Origin: Limimaricola sp.
Lineage (GTDB): Bacteria > Pseudomonadota > Alphaproteobacteria > Rhodobacterales > Rhodobacteraceae
Length of the DNA: 64,000 nucleotides
Direction: 5' to 3'
Assembly: GCF_016125575.1 (NCBI RefSeq)
Contig: NZ_WGLM01000004.1
Coordinates: 870,501-934,500, forward strand
Made by a program: the position numbers and the translations under genes. Shown here piece by piece: positions 26,366-34,848 of the stretch (position 1 is its first letter; each line of letters starts with the position of its first letter). The notes beneath the pieces were generated by a model, which worked only from the letters and a program-made list of their open reading frames with translations, was not told where the DNA came from and did no database searches.

Positions 26366-27790
26366 ATGCTGCAATCACACCCGCTTTACGGACGGATCGA
26401 AGGCGCGGTGGTCATCATCGGCTTCGGCTCGATCGGGCGCGGCACGCTGCCGTTGATCGAACGGCATTTCGACTATGACGCCGCGCGGCTGGTTGTGATC
26501 GATCCCGATCCGGCCACGCACCTTTTCCTGTCGCAACATCATCATCGGCACCTTCAGGTTGCGCTGACGCCCGAGAATTACCGTGAGGTTCTGGGCGAGG
26601 TCTTTGGCGAGGATGGCGGGTTCTGTGTGAATCTGTCGGTCGATGTCGGTTCTCTTGACGTGATGAATTTCTGCAGAGAGCGCGGCGTTCTCTACATAGA
26701 TACAGTGGTTGAACCGTGGCCCGGATTTTACGACAGCACCGGCGACAACGCTGCGCGCACCAATTACCGGCTACGGCAGGCGGTGCGCGATATCGCTGCT
26801 GCCAATCCCGGAGGGACGACGGCTGTCAGTTGCTGTGGGGCAAATCCCGGCATGGTGTCGTGGTTCGTCAAAGAGGCGCTGTTGCGGCTGGCCGAGGATA
26901 CCGGCCACGCGGGCGCGACGCCCCCGTCGACGCGCGAAGGCTGGGCGGCGCTGATGCAAGGGCTGGGTGTAAAGGGCATCCATGTGGCCGAGCGTGACAC
27001 GCAAGCACGCCGCCAGCCACGTCCGCGCGGCACCTTCGTCAATACATGGTCTGTCGACGGTTTCATCTCTGAAGGGCTGCAACCGGCCGAACTGGGCTGG
27101 GGGACGCACGAGACATGGTTTCCCGAAAATGGCCACCGGCATGTGTCCGGCTGTGGCGCCGCGATCTGGCTGGACCGGCCCGGCGCGATCACCCGCGTGC
27201 ATAGCTGGTGCCCTACGCCCGGCCCGCAATTCGGCTTTCTGGTGACCCATAACGAGGCGATCTCGATCGCCGACTATTACACGGTTGGCGATCCGGCCGC
27301 GCCAGATTACCGCCCGACATGCCATTACGCCTATCATCCTTGCGACGATGCGGTGCTCAGTCTGCACGAGATGTTTGGCGCCGGGCGGCCGCAGGAGACA
27401 CAGGAAATCCTCGATGCCGACGAGATCGTCGAGGGCGGTGACGAGTTGGGTGTGCTGCTTTATGGGCATGCGCGTAATGCCTTGTGGTACGGCTCGCGCC
27501 TGAGCAATGCCGAGGCCCGGCGGCTGGCCCCCTATCAGAACGCGACCGGTCTGCAGGTGACATCTGCCGTGTTGGCCGGGATGGTCTGGGCGCTGGAGAA
27601 CCCCCGCGCGGGCATCGTCGAGACCGACGAGATGGACCATGTCCGCTGTCTGCAGGTGCAACGTCCCTACCTCGGCCCGGTCGAGGCGCACTACACCGAT
27701 TGGACGCCGCTGGCCCACCGCTGGCAGCAGTTTCCAGAGGACATCGACGAGGCCGACCCTTGGCAGTTTCGCAACGTCCTGGCCTCTTGA
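26366..27790 (+). CDS. hss: Homospermidine synthase
   Basis: A 474-residue NAD-dependent enzyme that makes sym-homospermidine from putrescine (or putrescine plus spermidine). The Rossmann motif GFGSIGRG is at 20-27. The central DTVVEPWPGFYD, SCCGANPGMVSWFVKEAL and TWSVDGFISEGLQPAELGWG stretches are diagnostic of bacterial Hss. Homospermidine replaces spermidine as the main polyamine in many alphaproteobacteria. ATG at 26366 follows GGACACGGAAG. A palindrome lies just upstream. Single gene, 81 bp ahead of hisC. Confidence 0.93.
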   Translation: MLQSHPLYGRIEGAVVIIGFGSIGRGTLPLIERHFDYDAARLVVIDPDPATHLFLSQHHHRHLQVALTPENYREVLGEVFGEDGGFCVNLSVDVGSLDVMNFCRERGVLYIDTVVEPWPGFYDSTGDNAARTNYRLRQAVRDIAAANPGGTTAVSCCGANPGMVSWFVKEALLRLAEDTGHAGATPPSTREGWAALMQGLGVKGIHVAERDTQARRQPRPRGTFVNTWSVDGFISEGLQPAELGWGTHETWFPENGHRHVSGCGAAIWLDRPGAITRVHSWCPTPGPQFGFLVTHNEAISIADYYTVGDPAAPDYRPTCHYAYHPCDDAVLSLHEMFGAGRPQETQEILDADEIVEGGDELGVLLYGHARNALWYGSRLSNAEARRLAPYQNATGLQVTSAVLAGMVWALENPRAGIVETDEMDHVRCLQVQRPYLGPVEAHYTDWTPLAHRWQQFPEDIDEADPWQFRNVLAS

Positions 27791-27871
27791 TGGCGTGGCG
27801 GCACCTTGTCTCTGGCCTCCGTCGGGGCGGGGGGCTAGAAGGACGCGACAGCTGCCAAGCGCGAGATTGAG

Positions 27872-28975
27872 ATGGCGCCCAAGATCGAACCCCAGCCTGG
27901 AATCATGGACATCGCCCTTTATCAGGGCGGTCAATCCGCGCTGCCGGGGCAGGGCGACGTGCTCAAGCTCTCGTCGAACGAGAACCATTATGGCTTTTCC
28001 GACAAGGCACGCGAGGCGTTCCAGAAATCCGCCCGAACGCTGAACCGTTACCCCGGAACCGACCATGGCGCGCTGCGTACTGCAATCGGCGAAATTCACG
28101 GGATTGATCCCGACCGCGTGATCTGCGGCGTCGGCTCGGACGAGGTGCTGCAGTTCGTGGCACAGGCCTATGCCGGGCCGGGGACCGAGGTGATCCACAC
28201 CCAGCACGGCTTTGCGATGTACCCGATCCTTGCCCGTGCGGTAGGGGCCACGCCGGTTGCGGTGCCTGAAGTTGATCGAACCGTCGATGTCGATGCGATC
28301 CTGCGCGCCTGCACCGCAAAGACACGCATCGTGTTCCTGACCAACCCCGGCAACCCCACCGGAACAATGCTGCCCGAGGAAGAGGTGGCCCGGCTGGCCG
28401 AGGGCCTGCCGCCCCGTGCGATCCTTGTCATCGATTCCGCCTATGTCGAGTTCGCCGAGGGGCGCGACGGTGGCATCGCCCTGGTCGAGGCGCGCGAGAA
28501 TGTCGTGATGACCCGCACCTTTTCCAAGCTTTACGGGCTGGGCGGGCTGCGCATCGGCTGGGGCTATGGCCCGCAGACGATCATCGACGTGCTGAACCGC
28601 ATCCGGCAGCCGTTCAACCTGTCCGATACCCAGCTTGTCACCGCCGAGGCTGCGCTGCGCGACCGCGACTTTGCCGAGCGGTGTGTGCATGAAAATGCCA
28701 AGTGGCGGGCCTGGATGGCGGGCCGACTGAACGAGATCGGTGTCGATTGCGATCCGTCCTTCACCAACTTCGTGCTGGCTCGTTTCGAGAACGAGGACGA
28801 GGCGCTGGCCTGCGACGCACACTTGAAATCGCAGCGTATCATCGTGCGTCATGTTGCCAATTACGGGCTGCCGCACTGCCTGCGCATCACCGTGGGTGAT
28901 GAAAGTGCCTGCCGCCGCGTGGTTCACGCCATCGCCCAGTTCAAGGGCGCGCGGGTGAAAGAGGCGGTGGAATGA
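27872..28975 (+). CDS. hisC: Histidinol-phosphate / aromatic aminotransferase
   Basis: A 367-residue fold-type I PLP aminotransferase of the HisC family. The PLP-phosphate motif NPGNPTGT is at 158-165, and the Schiff-base lysine is K219 in [23 protein letters not shown] near residue 35 and the C-terminal [14 protein letters not shown] are typical. HisC converts imidazole-acetol phosphate to histidinol phosphate; many members also transaminate prephenate or aromatic keto acids. Its stop overlaps the start of tyrC (ATGA), which suggests a role in tyrosine/phenylalanine synthesis here. The rest of the his genes are elsewhere. Confidence 0.92.
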   Translation: MAPKIEPQPGIMDIALYQGGQSALPGQGDVLKLSSNENHYGFSDKAREAFQKSARTLNRYPGTDHGALRTAIGEIHGIDPDRVICGVGSDEVLQFVAQAYAGPGTEVIHTQHGFAMYPILARAVGATPVAVPEVDRTVDVDAILRACTAKTRIVFLTNPGNPTGTMLPEEEVARLAEGLPPRAILVIDSAYVEFAEGRDGGIALVEARENVVMTRTFSKLYGLGGLRIGWGYGPQTIIDVLNRIRQPFNLSDTQLVTAEAALRDRDFAERCVHENAKWRAWMAGRLNEIGVDCDPSFTNFVLARFENEDEALACDAHLKSQRIIVRHVANYGLPHCLRITVGDESACRRVVHAIAQFKGARVKEAVE

Positions 28976-29892
28976 GCGTGATCTACGACCGGGTCGCGTT
29001 GATCGGGTTGGGTCTGATCGCGGGGTCGATGGCGCTGGCGATGAAGCGCGCGGGCCTCGCGGGCGAGATCGTGGGCACCGCCCGCAGCGCCGAGACTCGC
29101 GCCGTGGCGCGCGAGATCGGCCTGTGCGATCGCGTGGTCGATACCGCTGCCGAGGCGGCCGACGGGGCCGATCTGGTGGTGCTGTGCGTGCCCGTCGGCG
29201 CGATGAGCGCGGTTGCGGCCGAGATCGGCCCGGTGCTGAAACAGGGCGCCACCGTCAGCGATGTTGGTTCTGTCAAGGGCGCGGTCATCGCCGCCGTCGC
29301 GCCGCAGCTGCCTGAGGGTGTGCATTTCATCCCCGCCCACCCGCTGGCGGGCACCGAGCATTCCGGCCCGCGCGCGGGCTTTGCCGAGTTGTTCGACAAT
29401 CGCTGGTGCATTCTTGTGCCCGGCGATGCCGACCGCGCGGCGGTGGCGCGGTTGCGCGCGCTGTGGGAAGGCATCGGCAGCAATGTCGACGAGATGGAGG
29501 CCGATCACCACGACCTCGTCCTTGCCGTCACCAGCCACGCGCCGCACCTCATCGCCTACACGATGGTCGGCGTGGCCGACGATCTGGGCCGTGTCACCGA
29601 CAGCGAGGTCATCAAATATTCCGCCGCGGGTTTCCGCGACTTCACCCGCATCGCGGCCTCTGATCCCACGATGTGGCGCGACGTGTTCCTGACCAACAAG
29701 GATGCGACGCTGGAAATCCTCGGCCGTTTCACCGAGGAACTCTTTGCGCTGCAACGCGCGATCCGTACCGGCGACGGGCAGCACCTGTTCGACTATTTCA
29801 CGCGCACGCGCGCCATCCGGCGCGGCATCATCGAGGCCGGGCAGGATACCGCCGCGCCCGACTTTGGCCGCACACCCTCCAAGGCGGGCTAG
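28972..29892 (+). CDS. tyrC: Prephenate/arogenate (cyclohexadienyl) dehydrogenase
   Basis: A 306-residue NAD(P)-dependent TyrA-family enzyme oxidising prephenate or arogenate in tyrosine synthesis. The nucleotide-binding GLGLIAGS is at 12-19. The substrate-site segments [15 protein letters not shown] (catalytic His) and SHAPHLIAY are intact. It has no chorismate mutase or ACT domain. ATG overlaps the hisC stop. Its stop shares bases with the stop of the convergent DUF2125 gene through a CTAG. Confidence 0.92.
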   Translation: MSVIYDRVALIGLGLIAGSMALAMKRAGLAGEIVGTARSAETRAVAREIGLCDRVVDTAAEAADGADLVVLCVPVGAMSAVAAEIGPVLKQGATVSDVGSVKGAVIAAVAPQLPEGVHFIPAHPLAGTEHSGPRAGFAELFDNRWCILVPGDADRAAVARLRALWEGIGSNVDEMEADHHDLVLAVTSHAPHLIAYTMVGVADDLGRVTDSEVIKYSAAGFRDFTRIAASDPTMWRDVFLTNKDATLEILGRFTEELFALQRAIRTGDGQHLFDYFTRTRAIRRGIIEAGQDTAAPDFGRTPSKAG

Positions 29893-30863
29893 AAAAGCCG
29901 CGGCGCGGGGCCCAGCGGCAGCGGCCCCAGCATCATCCGGCCATCGGCAAGGCGCAGCGTCAGCTTGACCGCGCCATCCGCGCGCGCACCCAATGCGGTC
30001 CATAGCGGGGCCGCCTGCGGCGCGATCAGGCCCGCGCCTACCAGCATTTTCACAATTTGCGGCCATCCCGACAGCGTCAGGTCAAGGCTGCCTGAAAGCT
30101 GGCCGCTGGTATCGATTGTCAGGTTCCCCGCTCCGTTCAGCGCGAGGTCGCCCCAATGCGCCTGCACCGATTTCACGGCGATCCCCGTCGGGCGCGGTGG
30201 CGTGCCCGCGACCGCGTGGCGGTCAAGCGGCCGGTCGAAAGTGACGGTGCTGTCGACATGCATGTCGGCAATGGGTTCGGGCAGCGCCTTGCCGGGGTCG
30301 ATGACATCGAGAACCTCGGCCGGCAGGCGCAGGTTCACCACGTCGGCGTAAAGATCGTAGCCTTGCGGCGCGCCCGAGGGCCGCAGCGCGAAAAGCGCAT
30401 GGTCGATCTCGGCCTGCCATCCCTTGTCGGAGGTCGCGGTCGCCACCCCCACCTCGGCCGTCAGCCGGTCCAACCGCAGCGCGGGCGTGGGCGCGACCGA
30501 AACGCTGGCCTTCATGCCCTGCGCCTGCACCGCAACGCGCTGCCCCGGCAGGGTCAGCGTCTGACTGTCGGGCCAGATGGCGATCAGGTGATTGGGCTGG
30601 TAGCTGAGCGCCAGAAGCTGGAAGAAGGCCGCCTTCCAGCCGATGCCCGTCTTGGGATCGGCCAGCGCCGGATCGCTGAGCGTCGTGTCAAAGCGCGAGG
30701 GAAAGCCCACCGTCTTGAGGTCGCTGAAGCCCACCTGCCAGCCATCTGCGGCCAGTTCGCCCAGCAGGGCGCGGCCCTGCCGTTCCACCGCGAAGGCGCC
30801 CACGAACCAGTAGCCGCCGTAAAGCCCGGCCAGCACAAGGACAACGATCAGCAAACGGCGCAT
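29889..30863 (-). CDS. DUF2125 family membrane-anchored protein
   Basis: A 324-residue protein with one N-terminal membrane segment (residues about 4-26, LLIVVLVLAGLYGGYWFVGA) and a large periplasmic beta-rich part with repeated short strands (VDSTVTFDRPL, GNLTIDTSGQLSGSLDLTL). This matches DUF2125, a family of unknown function that in fold terms resembles AsmA-like or lipid-transfer proteins (an inference). ATG at 30863. Tail-to-tail with tyrC, sharing 4 bp; divergent from the chaC-like gene. Confidence 0.82.
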   Translation of the reverse strand: MRRLLIVVLVLAGLYGGYWFVGAFAVERQGRALLGELAADGWQVGFSDLKTVGFPSRFDTTLSDPALADPKTGIGWKAAFFQLLALSYQPNHLIAIWPDSQTLTLPGQRVAVQAQGMKASVSVAPTPALRLDRLTAEVGVATATSDKGWQAEIDHALFALRPSGAPQGYDLYADVVNLRLPAEVLDVIDPGKALPEPIADMHVDSTVTFDRPLDRHAVAGTPPRPTGIAVKSVQAHWGDLALNGAGNLTIDTSGQLSGSLDLTLSGWPQIVKMLVGAGLIAPQAAPLWTALGARADGAVKLTLRLADGRMMLGPLPLGPAPRLF

Positions 30864-30909
30864 CCCCGCCCCTTCCTTTCGGACACCGAAGGGTGTTTAC
30901 AGAGCCGCG

Positions 30910-31491
30910 ATGACAAGGACCAGCCCGATAGAGACGGCCGACCCGCTTTGGGTCTTCGGCTATGGATCGCTTCTGTGGAACCCCGGTTTCGCCCCGGCCG
31001 AGGCCGTGGTCGCGCGGCTGGACGGCTATCACCGCAGCTTTTGCATGCTGTCGATCCACCATCGCGGCACAGAGGAGGATCCGGGCCTTGTGCTGGCGCT
31101 CGATGCGCTGGATGGGGCCACCTGCACCGGCATGGCCTTTCGCGTCGCCGCAGCCGACCGCGATGCGGTTCTGGCCGACCTGCGCGAGCGCGAGCTGATC
31201 TCGTCGGCCTATCTCGAACGGGTGCTGCCGATTGGGCTGGCTGACGGCCGCGTCGTGCAGGCGCTGGCCTACATCGTCGATCCGGCGCACCGGCAATATT
31301 GCCGCTTTCCGCTGGAACAGCAGGCACAGATGATTGCCCATGCAACGGGGGGTCGCGGGCCGAACTGGGAATACCTCGACAATACCGCACGCCGCCTGCA
31401 CCAGATCGGCATTGCCGACCCTGATCTGGACTGGCTGGAGGGGCGCGTTGCGGCCCTGCGGAGCGCGGCACAAGGCCACGAAAAGGCATAA
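30910..31491 (+). CDS. ChaC-like gamma-glutamylcyclotransferase
   Basis: A 193-residue protein of the ChaC family, which cleaves glutathione to 5-oxoproline and Cys-Gly. The substrate-binding loop VFGYGSLLWNP is at 14-24, and the general acid/base glutamate is expected in LRERELISSAYLERV. GPNWEYLDNTARRLHQIGI near the C-terminus is typical. ATG at 30910. About 70 bp separates it from the following stator-like operon. Confidence 0.9.
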   Translation: MTRTSPIETADPLWVFGYGSLLWNPGFAPAEAVVARLDGYHRSFCMLSIHHRGTEEDPGLVLALDALDGATCTGMAFRVAAADRDAVLADLRERELISSAYLERVLPIGLADGRVVQALAYIVDPAHRQYCRFPLEQQAQMIAHATGGRGPNWEYLDNTARRLHQIGIADPDLDWLEGRVAALRSAAQGHEKA

Positions 31492-31558
31492 ATCATTTGG
31501 GTTTCGACGGGTCACGACCTATGGTGCGGCAAAAGAAGCAGATGCAAGGAACCTGTCC

Positions 31559-32746
31559 GTGACGGACAAGCGGGAACCCGAAACAGAGCCCCAGTTCACC
31601 CAGCCCTTCCGCCAGATCATCTCGATGCTGGTGGCGCTCGTCTTGGTGGGGACGGGGGCCTATTTCGGGTATCGGACGCTGACCGCGGTGTTCGAATCGA
31701 ACCCCTATCTCAACACTGTCATCCTGACCGTTTTCGCGCTGGGCGTGCTGTCGTGCTTTGCGCAGGTGGGCCAGTTGTGGCGGTCGGTGCGCTGGATCGA
31801 GGAATTCGCCAGCCAGCGCGTGGGCGCCACGTTGCCGCCCGCGCCGGGCCTGCTGGCGCCGCTGGCCACGCTGCTGCGTTCGCGCGGGGCGCGGATGCAA
31901 TTGTCGGCCTCTTCCAGCCGGTCGATCCTCGATTCCGTCGCGCAGCGCATCGACGAGGACCGCGAGATCACACGCTACCTTGGCAACACGCTGATCTTCC
32001 TGGGCCTGCTGGGCACCTTCTATGGCCTGGCCACGACGGTGCCGGCGCTGGTGGAAACCATCAAGTCGCTTTCGCCCGCCGAGGGTGAAAGCGGCGCGGA
32101 TATCTTCAACCGCCTGCAGATCGGCCTTGAATCGCAGCTGGGCGGGATGGGAACGGCGTTTTCCTCGTCGCTGATGGGCCTTGCCGGTTCTCTCATCGTG
32201 GGCCTGCTGGAGCTGTTCGCGGGCCATGGCCAGAACCGCTTTTACCGCGAGCTGGAGGAGTGGCTGTCCTCGATCACGCGTGTCGGGTTCTCTTCGGGCG
32301 ACGAGGGCGGCAGCGGCGAGGGGGCCTTTATCGCCAGCGTCATCGACCAGATGGCCGAGCAGATGGAAGCTCTGCAACTCATGTTCACGCAGTCAGACGT
32401 GGCGCGTGCCCATGTCGATGAACGTCTGGGCGAACTGGCCACTTCGGTCGGCCAACTGGCGGCAAAGCTGGGCAACGACGAGACCAATCAGGTGTTGCTG
32501 CGCGTGGCCGACGGGCAAGAGCGCCTGATCGAAAAGCTGCGCGACAGTGGCGTCGACGGGATTGATGCCGAAAGCCGGATGCGCCTGCGCTCTATTGATG
32601 TGCAGCTTCTGCGCATATTGGAAGAGATGTCGGCAGGACGGCAGGAATCGATTGCCGATCTGCGCAGCGACATTGCCGGTCTGACGCGCGCTTTGCGACA
32701 GGGCCGGGGCCGTCCGCAACCCGCCACCGAGACCGAGCGGAGCTAG
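31559..32746 (+). CDS. TolQ/ExbB/MotA-like proton channel subunit
   Basis: A 395-residue inner membrane protein. Predicted membrane helices lie at about 20-42, 52-70, 143-163 and 197-222. Between the third and fourth, ETIKSLSPAEGESGADIFN and LESQLGGMGTAFSSSLMGL resemble the MotA/TolQ/ExbB channel domain. The C-terminal 170 residues are cytoplasmic and helical. It would form the ring around a MotB-like partner, encoded 3 bp downstream. GTG at 31559 was chosen, with AAGGA upstream; longer starts overlap the chaC-like gene. The four-helix layout is closer to MotA and ZorA than to TolQ (three helices). The process driven is unknown. Confidence 0.8.
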   Translation: MTDKREPETEPQFTQPFRQIISMLVALVLVGTGAYFGYRTLTAVFESNPYLNTVILTVFALGVLSCFAQVGQLWRSVRWIEEFASQRVGATLPPAPGLLAPLATLLRSRGARMQLSASSSRSILDSVAQRIDEDREITRYLGNTLIFLGLLGTFYGLATTVPALVETIKSLSPAEGESGADIFNRLQIGLESQLGGMGTAFSSSLMGLAGSLIVGLLELFAGHGQNRFYRELEEWLSSITRVGFSSGDEGGSGEGAFIASVIDQMAEQMEALQLMFTQSDVARAHVDERLGELATSVGQLAAKLGNDETNQVLLRVADGQERLIEKLRDSGVDGIDAESRMRLRSIDVQLLRILEEMSAGRQESIADLRSDIAGLTRALRQGRGRPQPATETERS

Positions 32747-32749
32747 ACG

Positions 32750-34780
32750 ATGGGCCTGAGCCGTCGCTCATCGCGCTTCCACGCTTCGATCTGGCCGGGC
32801 TTCGTCGATGCGATGACGGGCCTGCTGCTGGTGCTGATGTTCGTGCTGACCATCTTCATGGTCATCCAGTTCGTGCTGCGCCAGACGATCACCGGGCAGG
32901 AAACCAAGCTCAACGCGCTGACTGCCGAGGTCAACCAACTGACCGAGGCACTGGGGCTGGCGCAGGACAAGTCGGCCGCGCTGGGCGATCAGGTCAGCAC
33001 GCTGACCACTTCGCTTGCCGCCGCCAACGACAAGGCCAGCCAGCAGGAGGCCCTCATCGCCAGCCTGCGCGCCCAGTCCGATCAGCAGGCGGCGGCGCTG
33101 TCGGCGGCCAATGACAAGATCACCGGGTTCGAGGCGCAGGTTGCCGGGCTTCTGGCCGACCGCACCGACCTGCAGAACAAGGTGACCAGCCTGCAAGGCG
33201 ACGTGGCGCAGAAGGTGTCGGAGGCCGAGGCGCTGAACCTTGCTCTGGCGCAGGCACGTTCCGAGATTGACGCCAATACCGAAGCGGCGCGACTGGCCGC
33301 CGCCCGGCGTGATGCGATGCAGGCCCTGCTGACCGAGCTGCAGGCCAAGGCCGGTGCCGACGCCACCCGCATTTCCGACCTTGAAGCGCAGCAGATGGCC
33401 GATGCCGCCGCCGCGCAGGCGCTGCGCGACAAGCTGCAGAATTCGCAAGCCGAGCTGACCTCGATGACGCTGGCGCTGGAGGAACAGCGCAAGAAGGCCG
33501 AGGAAACACTGACGCTGCTGGCCGCGACGCAGGACGCGCGCGACCAGTTGCAGGCGAACCTGACGGCGGCGCTGTTGGCCCAGCAGCAGGCGGAAACGGC
33601 GCTGGGCGATGCGCGGGCGCAGGGGCAGGACCTGTCCACCCAACTGGCCGCCGCGATTGCCGCGCGCGATGCCGCCAACAGCGATCTGGCCAGCGTCAAG
33701 GAGGCGCTGGACCAAGCGTTGAAGGACGCGCAGATGTCGCAGGAGGACCTGCAGCGCAAGCTGGCCGAGGCGGTGCTGGCGCGGCAGAACGCCGAATCCG
33801 CCGCCACGTCCGCCGCGGCCGACAGCGCCACGTTGCAGGACCGGTTGGCCGAAGCGCTGTTGGCCAACCAGAAGCTCACCGATCAGGCCAATACCGCCCA
33901 GCAAGACGCGTCTGACCTACAGACCCGGCTGGAGGCCGCGCTGGCCGCTCTTTCGGATGCCAAGGCGCAGGCCGCCGGCCAGATGACCGAGGCGCAACGC
34001 CAAGCGGCGCTGCTGGCCTCGGCCAATGCCGCACTCTCGGACCAACAGGCGCAGTCAACCGAGGCGCAGCGGCAGGTTGCACTGCTCAATCAGCAGATCG
34101 CGGCGCTGCGTACCCGGCTGGGCAACCTGCAGTCACAACTGAACCTTGCCGACCAGAACGACGCGCAATCGAAGGTGCAAATCCAGACGCTGGGCAATCA
34201 GCTTAACACCGCGATGGCCCGCGCTTTGGCCGCTGAGACGCGGCAGCGGCAACTGGAAGAGGCCGAGCGCCAGCGGCTTGCGGCCGAGGCGGCGCGGTTG
34301 CAGGCGCAGAACCAGAACCTTGAGAAATACCGTTCCGAGTTCTTTGGGCAGTTGCGCGACCTGATGGCCGGACAACAGGGCATCCGCATCGTGGGGGACC
34401 GGTTCGTATTCTCGTCGGAAGTGCTGTTTGATCCGGGGCAGGCGACGCTGTCGGCCGACGGCAAGGCCGAGATCGCCAAGGTCGCGGGTATCCTCAAGAA
34501 GATCTCGGCGCAAATCCCCGACAGCATCGACTGGATCCTGCAGGTGGACGGCCACACTGACGATGTGCCGCTAAGTGGGACGGGTGAGTTCAAGAACAAC
34601 TGGGAACTCAGCCAGGCCCGCGCGTTGTCGGTTGTGCTGTTCCTGATCAACGACGAGGGGCTCGACCCGCACCGCTTGTCGGCAAACGGGTTTGGCGAGT
34701 ATCAGCCCATCGCGCAGGGTGACACCCCGGAAGCCCGCGCGCAGAACCGTCGGATCGAGCTGAAACTGACGGAAAAGTAG
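32750..34780 (+). CDS. OmpA/MotB-like protein with very long coiled coil
   Basis: A 676-residue protein: a short cytoplasmic end, one membrane helix (about 18-44) with D20 in GFVDAMTGLLLVLMF, an Ala/Gln/Glu-rich coiled coil from about 45 to 530, and an OmpA-like peptidoglycan-binding domain (about 540-676, QVDGHTDDVPLS, NWELSQARALSV, NRRIEL). D20 matches the proton-carrying Asp of MotB, ExbD and ZorB. The coil is periplasmic by topology. At 0.15 nm per residue it would reach about 70 nm if straight, far more than a periplasm, so it must fold back or bundle. Starts 3 bp after its partner gene. A terminator follows. Function unknown; a stator-like energy transducer to the cell wall is the best inference. 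Confidence 0.82.
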   Translation: MGLSRRSSRFHASIWPGFVDAMTGLLLVLMFVLTIFMVIQFVLRQTITGQETKLNALTAEVNQLTEALGLAQDKSAALGDQVSTLTTSLAAANDKASQQEALIASLRAQSDQQAAALSAANDKITGFEAQVAGLLADRTDLQNKVTSLQGDVAQKVSEAEALNLALAQARSEIDANTEAARLAAARRDAMQALLTELQAKAGADATRISDLEAQQMADAAAAQALRDKLQNSQAELTSMTLALEEQRKKAEETLTLLAATQDARDQLQANLTAALLAQQQAETALGDARAQGQDLSTQLAAAIAARDAANSDLASVKEALDQALKDAQMSQEDLQRKLAEAVLARQNAESAATSAAADSATLQDRLAEALLANQKLTDQANTAQQDASDLQTRLEAALAALSDAKAQAAGQMTEAQRQAALLASANAALSDQQAQSTEAQRQVALLNQQIAALRTRLGNLQSQLNLADQNDAQSKVQIQTLGNQLNTAMARALAAETRQRQLEEAERQRLAAEAARLQAQNQNLEKYRSEFFGQLRDLMAGQQGIRIVGDRFVFSSEVLFDPGQATLSADGKAEIAKVAGILKKISAQIPDSIDWILQVDGHTDDVPLSGTGEFKNNWELSQARALSVVLFLINDEGLDPHRLSANGFGEYQPIAQGDTPEARAQNRRIELKLTEK

Positions 34781-34793
34781 GGGCCTGAATGCG

Positions 34794-34831
34794 AAACGCC
34801 CCCGCCTGTCAGGCGAGGGCGTTTGCCTTTT
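34794..34831 (+). terminator. Intrinsic terminator between convergent genes
   Basis: A 14-bp stem with one mismatch (34794-34807 with 34811-34824) followed by TTTGCCTTTT. It sits between the MotB-like gene and clpA and could also serve clpA in reverse. Confidence 0.8.
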
Positions 34832-34848
34832 CGTGAGTGGCCGACGCC

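Noticed and set aside
31559..34780. A complete Zorya anti-phage system
   Set aside because: Only A- and B-like subunits are present; no helicase, ZorC or nuclease gene is near, and neighbours are housekeeping genes.
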